A stretch of 64,000 bases of DNA, taken from positions 68,361,760 to 68,425,759 of the forward strand of contig NC_080162.1 in the NCBI RefSeq assembly GCF_950295315.1. The letters run 5' to 3'. The notes under the pieces are model-generated. The model saw only the letters and a program-made list of their open reading frames with translations, had not been told where the DNA came from and made no database searches. This document shows, one piece after another, positions 56,159 to 64,000 of the stretch. Both the position numbers and the translations under genes were made by a program. Position 1 is the first letter of the stretch; each line of letters opens with the position of its first letter. The DNA is from Erinaceus europaeus. Lineage: Eukaryota; Chordata; Mammalia; Eulipotyphla; Erinaceidae.

Positions 56159-57075
56159 ATGGGTATATCAAGAGCAAATAAAACTGTTACTACAATGAAT
56201 GAAGACAAGAGCCCAGAAGAAACTACAAATCAGCCAGAAGTAACCATAGATAAGAAAAGTATGCAGGCAATAATAAACATTAATCACAGAAATGAAAACA
56301 ACTTTGGACAAAAGGAATGGCAGTATTAGGGAAACAACAGTTAAGACCGCCAAGGAAAATACTGATTTTCTTGAGGCAATTAGAGAACTGAAAGCTGAAA
56401 TAGCTGAACTGAGGAAAGAAGCTGAGGGAAGGGAAAGCAGACTAACAGAAGCAGAAATAGAATTAGTTAGACAGAGGATGAGTTAGAGAAAGCTAATAAA
56501 GAGGTGAAAGAGCTCAAAAAGAGATTGAGAGACACTGAAAACAACAACAGAGACATATGGGATGATCTCAAAAGAAGTAACATTCATTTTATTGGCATGC
56601 CAGAGGAAGAAAGAGAAGAGGGGGAAGGAAACATTCTAGAGGAAATTATAGAAGAAACATTCCCAGACCTGAACAACAGAAAGGACATTAAGATTCAAGA
56701 GGCCCAGAGAGTCCCAAACAGAATCAACCCACACCTGAAGACACCAAGACACATCATAGTCACAATGAGAAGAAGTAAGGATAAAGAAAGGATCCTATAG
56801 GCTGCAAGAGAAAAACAAAAAGTCACATACAGGGGACAACCCATAAGACTATCAGCAGACTTCTCCACTCAAACTCTAAAAGCCAGAAGAGAATGGCAAG
56901 ATATCTATTGAGCCCTGAATGAAAAAGGGTTTCAACCAAGGATAATATAATATATCCTGCTAGACTTTCATTCAAACTAGATGGAGGGATCAAAACCTTC
57001 TTAGACAAACAACAGTTAAAGGAGGCAACCATCACCAAACAGGCCTTGAAAGAGGTTCTAAAAGACCTCTTATAA
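56159..57075 (+). pseudogene. L1 ORF1 (RNA-binding protein), broken
   Basis: The ATG at 56159 opens MGISRANKTVTTMNEDKSPE. A frameshift near 56280 moves the coiled-coil part (LEAIRELKAEIAELRKEAEG) to another frame, with a further break near 56486. The RRM-type region lies in 56504-56800 (IWDDLKRSNIHFIGMPEEER), ending at a premature stop at 56798. Sequence homology continues to a stop near 57073. In intact elements this protein trimerises and coats L1 RNA. At least three disruptions show this copy is dead. Confidence 0.85.
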
Positions 57076-57133
57076 ACAAGAACATCACTATAATACTTGC
57101 AATATATCAGAGCAAATAAAAATCTGTTGAACA

Positions 57134-60100
57134 ATGGCACTACAATACATTAAATCCATAATATCAATAAATGTCAATGTCTTAAACTCACCCATCAAAA
57201 GGCACAGAGTTGCGGGATGGATCAGAAAACATAACCCAACCATATGCTGCTTGCAAGAATCCCATCTGACACAACAAGATAAACACAGACTTAAAGTAAA
57301 AGGATGGAAAACTATCATACAGGCTAATGGACCACAAAAAAAAGCTAGGAACAGCCATTCTCATCTCAGACACAATAGACTTTAAATTAAATAATAATAA
57401 AAGATAGGCAAGGACATTACATAATGATTAGAGGATCAATCAGCCAAGAAAACTTAACAATTATTAACATCTATGCACCCAATGAGGGACCATCTAAATA
57501 CATCAAGCACCTACTGAAAGAACTTCAAAAATACATCAATAGTAGTACAATAATAGTGGGAGGCTTTAACACCCCATTCTCACACTTAGATCAACAAAGC
57601 AGAGAATCAACAAAGATACAAGAGAATTAAATGAAGAGATTCACAGAGTAGACCTCTTTGACATTTTCAGAATCCTTCACCCCAAAAAACTGGAATACAC
57701 ATTCTTTTCAAATCCACTAAACACATACTCAAGGATAGACCACATGTTAGGCCACAAAGACAGCATCAATAAATTCAAGAACATTGAAATCATCCCAAGT
57801 ATCTTCTTAGACCACAGTGGAGTAAAACTAACATTTAACAACAAACAGAAAATTATTAAAAGTCACAGAATATGGAAAATAAACAACATACTACTTAAGA
57901 ACCACTGGGTCAGAGAGTCACTCAAGCAGGAAATTCAAATGTTCCCGGAAACTAATGAAAATGAAGACACAACCTATCAAAATATTTGGGACACAGCTAA
58001 AACAGTATTGAGAGGCAAACTTATAGCCATACAATCACATATTAAACACCAAGAAAAAGCTCAAATAAATGACGTTACTGCACACCTCATGGACTTATAG
58101 AAAGAGGAACAATGGAACTCTAAAATAACCAGAAGGACAGAAATCACTAAAATTAGAGCAGAAATAAACAACATCGAAAATAAGAGAACCATACAAAAAG
58201 ATCAATGAAGCCAAATGTTGGTTCTTTGAAAGATTAAAAAAATTGACAAACCCCTAGCCAGCCTCACCAAACAAAAAAGGAAGAAGCCTCAAATCAATAG
58301 AATTGTAAACAACTGCCAGCGCAGAAGTCCTAAAAATCATGCAAAACTTCAATGAAGAACTATGCCACCAATCTAGAGAATCTGGAAGAAATGGAACAAT
58401 TCGTAGAAACATATGCCCTTCCAAAACCGAACCAAGAAGAACTACAAAACCTAAATGCACCAATCACAGACAAAGAAATTGAAGTTGTTATTAAGAATCT
58501 CCCCAAAAACAAAAGACCCGGACCAGATGCTTCACAAAGGAATTCTACAAAACTTTCTGGAAACAGTTAGCACCCAGACTTCGTAAAATTTTCCATAAGA
58601 TTGAAGAAACAGGAATACTCCCTTCCACCTTCTATGAAGCCAACATCACCCTGATACCAAAAGCAGATAGGGACACAACAAAAAAAGGAAAACTACAAAC
58701 CAATATCTCTGATGAACATAGGTGCCAAAATATTAAACAAGATCTTGGCCAACAGGAGCACATCAAAAAAATTGTTCATCACGACCAAGTGGGATTCATC
58801 CCAGGACTGCAAGACTGGTTCAACATCCATAAGTCAATCAATGTCATTCACCACATCAATAAAAGCAAAGCCAAAAACCACATGATTATCTGAATAGATG
58901 CAGAGAAAGCCTTTGACAAAATTCAACACCCATTCATGCTCAAAACTCTACAAAAAATGGGAATAGATGGAAATTCCTCAAGATATTGTAATCCATATAT
59001 AGCAAACCTACAGCCAACATCATCCTCAATGGACAGAAGCTGAAAGCATTCCCCCACAGATTGAGGACTTGATAGGGCTGTCCACTGTCACTGTTACTCT
59101 TCAACATAGTATTGGAAATTCTTGCCATAGCAATCAGGCAAGAGAAAGAAATCAAAGGAATACAGATTGGAAGGGAAGAAGTCAAGCTCTTACTATTTTC
59201 AGATGATATGATAGTATACATAGAAAAACCTAAAGAATCCAGCAGAAAACTACTGGAAGTTATTAGGCAATATAGCAAGGTGTCAGGCTACAAAATCAAT
59301 GTACAAAAATCAGTGGCATTTCTTTATGCAAACACTAAATTTGAAGAAGAAGACATCCAGAAATCATTCCAATTTACTATCTCAGCAAAATCAATCAAAT
59401 ACCTAGGAATAAAGTTGACCAAAGAAGTGAAAGACTTGTATACTGAAAACTATGTGTCGCTACTCAAGGAAATAGAAACTGATACCAAGAAATGGAAAGA
59501 TATCCCATGCTCATGGATCCAAAGAATAAATATCATCAAAATGAATATTCTCCCCAGAGCCATATACAAATTTAATGCAATACCCGCCAAACTTCCACCA
59601 AGCTTCTTTAAGAGAATAGAACAAACTCTACAATCATTTATCTGGAACCTGAAAACACCTAGAATTGCCAAAACCATCTTGAGAAAAAGAAACAGAAATG
59701 GAGGCATCACACTCCTAGACCTTAAACTATATTATAAAGCCATCATCATCAAAACAGCATGGTACTGGAACAAAAATAGGCACACAGACCAGTGGAACAG
59801 AATTGAAAGCCCAGAAATAAATCCCCAAATCCCCACACCTATGGACATCTAATCTTTGATAAGGGAGCCCAAAGAATTAAATGGAAGAAGGAGACTCTTT
59901 TCAATAAATGGTGCTGGGAAACCTGGGTTGAAACATGCAGAAGAATGAAATTGAACCACTTTATCTCACCAGAAACAAAAATCAACTGCAAATGGATCAA
60001 AGACCTAGATGTCAGACCAGAAACAATCAAATACTTAGAGGAAAACATTGGTAAAACAGTTTCCCACCTAAACCTCAAGGACATCTTTGATGAAATAAAC

Positions 60101-61223
60101 CCAATTGCAAGGAAGACTAAAGCAGAAACAAAGCAATGGGACTCCATCAAATTGAAAAGCTTCTGCACATCCAAAGAAACTATTTTTTTATTTTTATTTT
60201 TATTTATTTATTCCCTTTTGTTGCCCTTGTTGTTTTATTGTTGTAGTTATTATTGTCTTCGTTTTTGGATAGGACAGAGAGAAACGGAGAGAGGAGGGGA
60301 AGACAGAGAGGGGGAGAGAAAGATAGACACCTGCAGACCTGCTTCACCGCCTGTGAAGCGACTCCCCTGCAGGTGGGGAGCCGGGTTCGAACCGGGATCC
60401 TTATGCCGGTCCTTGTGCTTTGCGCCACCTGCGCTTAACCTGCTGCGCTACAGCCTGACTCCCCCAAAGAAACTATCAAACAAACAAAGAGACCCCTCAC
60501 AGAATGGGAGAAGATCTTCACATGCCATACATCAGACAAGAAAATAATCACCAAAATATACAAAGAGCTCAGCAAACTTAGCACCAAAAAAGCAAATGAC
60601 CCCATCCAAAAATGGGCAGAGGATATGAACAAAACATTCACCTCAGAGGAGATCCAAAAGGCTAACAAACATATGAAAAACTGCTCCAGGTCACTGATTG
60701 TAAGAGAAATGCAAATTAAGACAACACTAAGATACCACCTCACTCCTGTAAGAATGGCATACATCAAAAAGGACAGCAGCAACAAATGCTGGAGAGGTTG
60801 TGGGGACAGAGGAACCCTTTTACATTGCTGGTGGGAATGTAAATTGGTCCAGCCTCTGTGGAGAGCAGTCTGGAAAACTCCCACAAGGCTAGACATGGAC
60901 CTTCCATATGATCCAGTAATTCCTCTCCTGGGGTTATACCCCAAGGACTCCATAACACCAACCAAAAAGAGGTGTGTACTATGCTCATAGCAGCACAATT
61001 CATAATAGCTAAAACCTGGAAGCAACCCAGGTGCCCAACAACAGATGAGTGTCTGAGAAAGCTGTAGTATATATACACAATGGAATACTATACAGCTATC
61101 AAGAAAAATGAACCCACCTTCTCTGACCTAACTTGGACAGAGCTAGAAGGAATTATTCTAAGTGAGCTAAGTCAGGAAGATAAAGATAAATATGGGATGA
61201 TCCCACTCATCAACAGAAGTTGA
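57134..61223 (+). pseudogene. L1 ORF2 (endonuclease / reverse transcriptase), broken
   Basis: The start at 57134 gives an APE-type endonuclease N-terminus: SINVN near residues 11-15 and LQESH with the catalytic Glu at residue 42. The aspartate of the GDFNTP motif is changed to Gly (VGGFNTPF, codon at 57562-57564). The reverse transcriptase region spans about 58350-59850; its catalytic box reads FSDDM (59196-59207) where FADD is usual, so both aspartates remain. The C-terminal cysteine-rich motif C-x3-C-x7-H-x4-C is at 60787-60840. Stops and shifts occur throughout. Homology ends at TGA 61221-61223. Length without the SINE is about 1265 codons, near the usual ~1275. Confidence 0.88.
60183..60463 (-). 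mobile_element. Group II SINE, reverse, in L1 ORF2
   Basis: CCAAAGAAACTAT repeats at 60464-60476, matching 60171-60182 plus the first T of the insert. The reverse head (CACCTGCGCTTAACCTGCTG) and core (CTGCAGGTGGGGAGCCGGGT) are close to consensus. Its presence shows the L1 was in place before the SINE was active. Confidence 0.92.
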
Positions 61224-62575
61224 GAAAGAAGATCAGAAAGGGAAACTAAAAGTAGGATCTGACTAAATTGAAAGTGGGGCACCAAAGTAAAAACCCTGTG
61301 GTGAGAGGTAGACATGTGGCTTCCTGGGCCGGTGGGGTGTGGGGGTGGGTAGGTGGGATGGGACACAGTCTTTTGATGGTGGGAATGGTATTTATGTACA
61401 CCCCTAGTAAAGTGTAGTCATATAAATCACTAGTTAATTAATATGAGGGGGAAAATTAATTGTATGTCTCGAAGTTTTTAAAACACAGACTGAGTCTTTT
61501 TAATATATAGGCTATGTATTTGATATGCGGACTCTGTCAAAAGCCTAGACCAGGGAGAACAGAAGCATCCGATGGCACAGCTATATACAAGATACTGGGT
61601 ACTATACAGCAAACCCTAACAAAAGGACTTTTCAAAGTTAACCCAATTACCAATTAATGTGATGATAACAATAACTATCCATTGTCTTTTTGAACCCTAA
61701 GACAGCAGGAACCTCACATCTCCACTATAGAGCTTATATTTCCCCCAGTCCTGGAACCTTAGGATAGGGCCCACTTTCCCGCATGCCTCTCCCAATCCAT
61801 ATCAAATAATATTACATCTGCCGATCACAACCTAATCAATGCAACGATTGCCACCTCAACATGCTTCACCTCAGACTGTGTCCAGAGACTTCACTTGTGG
61901 AATGACAACCCTTCAGCTTCATTACTCGAGTGAGACCTTTCCTTTCATAGTATTCTCTAATTCCATCCCAGGTGGTTCACTTTTCTAACAAAGTCCCAAA
62001 TCCTAGATATACACCAGTTTCTGTGAGAGAGAGCATATGTTCACATCTATCCATAAACTACTGCAAAATATATACCTGAAAGCAGAAGTACACTAGAGTT
62101 TGAAGTGAGTAACCCCCTAACACTTCCTCTCCACTATTCCAAGCTTTGGGTCCATGATTGCTCAACAATTTGTTTGGCTTTGTATGTTAACTCTATTTTC
62201 AGTCACGAGGTTCCATATGCCTGGATTACGGCCAGGCTTCCCTGGACTGAAGACCCCACCAATATGTCCTAGACCTCCGCTTTCCCAGAGACCCACCCTT
62301 CTGGGGAAGGAGAGAGGCAGACTGGGAGTATGGACCAACCATTCAACGTCCATGTTCAGCGGGGAAGCAATTACAGAAGCCAGACCTTCCACCTTCTGCA
62401 ACCCACAACAACCCTTGGTCCATGCTCCCAGAGGGATAGAGAATGGGAAAGCTACCAGGGGAGGGGATGGGATATGGAGATTGGGTGGTGGGAATTGTGT
62501 GGATTTGTACCCCTCCTATCCTATGGTTTTGTTAATTTATCCTTTCTTAAATAGAAAAATAAATTAATAAAAAAA
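61224..62575 (+). other. 3' UTR of the full-length L1 (type A, shortened)
   Basis: It starts just after the ORF2 stop. The first ~75 bp, up to GGCACCAAAGTAA at 61279-61300, are alignable with the type B tail (CGCACCGAAGTAAAAG). After this, types A and B diverge completely. A G-rich stretch (GGTGGGGTGTGGGGGTGGGT) lies near 61332-61350. This provides the link that assigns all detached type A tails in the window to L1. Confidence 0.85.
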
Positions 62576-63425
62576 AGGAAACATTGACTAAACCATAGGA
62601 TAAGAAAGGTACAACTTCACACAATTCCCACCACTAGAACTTTGTATCTCATCCCCTCCCCTGATAGCTTTCCTATTCTTTAACCCTCTGGGAGTATGGA
62701 CCCAAGATCATTGTGGGATGCAGAAGGTTGAAGGTCTGGCTTTTGTAATTGCTTCCCCGCTGAACATGGGCTTGACAAGTCAATCCATACTCCCAGCCTG
62801 TCTTTCTCTTTCCCAAGTGGGGAAGGGCTCTGGGGAAGCTGAGGTCCAGGACACATTGGTGGTGTTGTCTGTCCAGGGAAGTCTGGTCAGCATCATAGTA
62901 GCATCTGGAACCTGGTGGTTGAAAAGAAAGTTAACATACAAAGCCAAATTAATTGTTGACCAGTCATGGACCTAAAGACTGGAATAGTGCAGAGGAAGAT
63001 TGGGGGGGGGGGGCTCTTCCTTTTGTAGATATCTAGTAGGCATATTTTAGTTATATTCCAAAGGGCTTGTGGTTATACTAGTGTTTTTTTTTTTTTTTTT
63101 TTTCTGAGCCTGAAATCTGGTATACAGGTGGATCCTAATTATTGCCTGGGGAGATGATGTCATGGCTGTCTGAAGGACCAGAAAGCTGGATTAGTTAAGA
63201 GTGTAGCTCCCAAATATGGTAAAGGGGTATAAACATTGTTGACTATAAACTCCATCAATTTGATTTGATCTGGGGCACATATTCAGCTTAGAAGCCTATG
63301 TGACCTCTGAATCCCTGTAGCTCTGAGCTCACATTCTGTGTTCATAAGTAGGAAAATTCCAAGCTGCCCCAGTATTAGGACCCATTTTTCTCAGGTGTAG
63401 CATAGAGTATGTTGTCCAACCTCCC

Positions 63426-64000
63426 TTCCGTGGATTCTTTTGTTCTTTTTTCTTCCCTGTAGCCTATGGGAGACTGAGGGCTTTTAAATTATAGGTAGGC
63501 TTCTTAGTTTAATCACTCACCACTGACCAAAAGATAAAGCAGGGTGGGGAGACATAGCACAGTGGTTATGCAAAGAGATTCTCACACCCCAAAGATCCAA
63601 AGCTCCAGGCTCAATTCAGCTTCTCTGTCAAGCTGGGCAGCACTGTTGGGCCCTGTGAGTTTCTAAACAAGTCCCATTTATAGTCTGTAGGTTCTGAGGC
63701 AATTATTCACCATGTCTCATCTGGAGAACAATGTGGAAAGGCTCCCACTATACAGCCCCACTGTTAGGCCACTGAGGTATAGCTCTTCTCCTGAGTTTCC
63801 TAGTCAGTTCTCTGTTCCCAGATGTCAGCACAGAACCTCCTCCCTACTGCTCCAGCCTCTAGATGAGGACAGTAGCAACGGAGACTCACAGTTGCATTTG
63901 GTGGGTCTTAGAGGAGTCCTCTCCTCTCTTCAGCAGTTTTCTTGTTGGTAAAGCAGACTGGAGGTGGTGCCTCAACTGGTAAACTGATGGACTATTACCA
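63426..64000. other. Group III SINE and unassigned DNA at the window end
   Basis: 63540-63690 is a forward group III SINE (GACATAGCACAGTGGTTATG, CAAGCTGGGCAGCACTGTTG). The rest shows no gene-like feature. The last ~45 bp (GGTGGTGCCTCAACTGGTAA) might begin another SINE. Confidence 0.5.

Larger units (their letters stand above)
55999..62575 (+). mobile_element. Near full-length LINE-1, type A tail
   Basis: In order: 5' end (GGGGATTCCGGAAGATGGGG), a 5' UTR of only ~160 bp, ORF1 pseudogene, ORF2 pseudogene, and a 1.35-kb type A tail ending in A-rich sequence. The first ~45 bp align with the 5' end at 23459 (GACTGAGAAGCTGCT versus GACTTGAGAGCAGTAGCTGC), so the true 5' end is present, but about 1.07 kb of 5' UTR is missing. 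A group II SINE lies in ORF2. Coding frames contain several stops and shifts, so it cannot move by itself. Confidence 0.87.
55970..63425 (-). mobile_element. Older LINE-1 type A long tail, split by the full-length L1
   Basis: The 3' terminus of this reverse element is at 55970-55998 (AATTTTTTATTTATAAAAAC, as at 2250-2270). Its body continues at 62577-63425 with the long-form block. The forward L1 (55999-62575) sits between. The repeated AAAAACATTG / AAAAAGGAAACATTG on the two sides fits a target duplication with a 5-nt loss on the left. It is truncated at 63425. Confidence 0.75.

Noticed and set aside
59112..59852. 246-codon frame as a host gene
   Set aside because: It is part of the L1 reverse transcriptase (FSDDM box, then GYKINVQKS), in a broken ORF2.
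60945..61025. Reverse-strand frames of up to 196 codons over 60435-61025
   Set aside because: They are the antisense of L1 ORF2 C-terminal sequence plus a SINE; long antisense frames are common in L1.

Overview
This is nuclear DNA from a mammal, almost certainly a hedgehog (Erinaceidae, Erinaceus-like). Three things point there: tRNA-derived SINEs of the type described from hedgehogs (ERI-like) are very dense; LINE-1 copies of several ages occur with lineage-specific 3' tails; and eutherian relics (MIR-like SINEs, a MER5-like hAT element) are present. I find no intact host protein-coding gene, exon set, rRNA, functional tRNA gene or CRISPR array. Essentially every open frame is retrotransposon debris, a microsatellite or chance. 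For convenience I sort the hedgehog SINEs into four groups by eye: I (about 200 bp, AATAAATA tail), II (about 260-295 bp, CAA/TAA-rich tail, youngest), III (short, diverged) and IV (group I/II-like body plus an extra 3' block ending in a GGCAAAAA-like tail).

Layout. 1-5.3 kb: L1 3' tails in both orientations, SINEs and a solo LTR. 5.3-11.3 kb: SINE insertions into SINEs and into an L1 tail, one copy of an unidentified ~190-nt retroposed RNA, and a second solo LTR related to the first. 11.3-18.4 kb: an L1 scarred by a SINE, a 98-bp insert, a GT array and one arm of an inverted pair of an unidentified ~0.5-0.6 kb repeat. 18.4-30 kb: scattered SINEs, single-copy-looking DNA and an L1 that keeps its 5' end but lacks its 3' end. 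30-46.6 kb: mostly single-copy-looking DNA with L1 tails, SINEs and a TTC array. 46.6-49.6 kb: the second copy of the unidentified RNA, a retroposed tRNA-Ile 5' half, and an L1 that carries a nested, internally inverted L1. 49.6-55.97 kb: an old rearranged L1 and a reverse-strand L1 with its middle missing. 55.97-63.4 kb: a near full-length L1 (about 6.6 kb) inserted into the 3' end of an older reverse-strand L1. 63.4-64 kb: a SINE and unassigned DNA.

The coherent story is LINE-1 evolution and its use in trans. Two L1 tail types coexist. Type A is long and appears in at least three nested lengths differing by large internal deletions. Type B is short, about 250 nt. L1 machinery has apparently also mobilised SINEs with 12-17 bp target-site duplications, a ~190-nt structured RNA (twice), and a tRNA half. 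Several L1 copies carry structures that ordinary 5' truncation does not produce: 3' truncation with a duplication, a 5'-UTR deletion, an ORF1-to-ORF2 deletion, and 5' inversion. No new cellular system with its own genes is visible; the novelty here is retrotransposon biology. All alignments were done by eye, so boundaries of old repeats are good to roughly 10-30 bp and identities are estimates.
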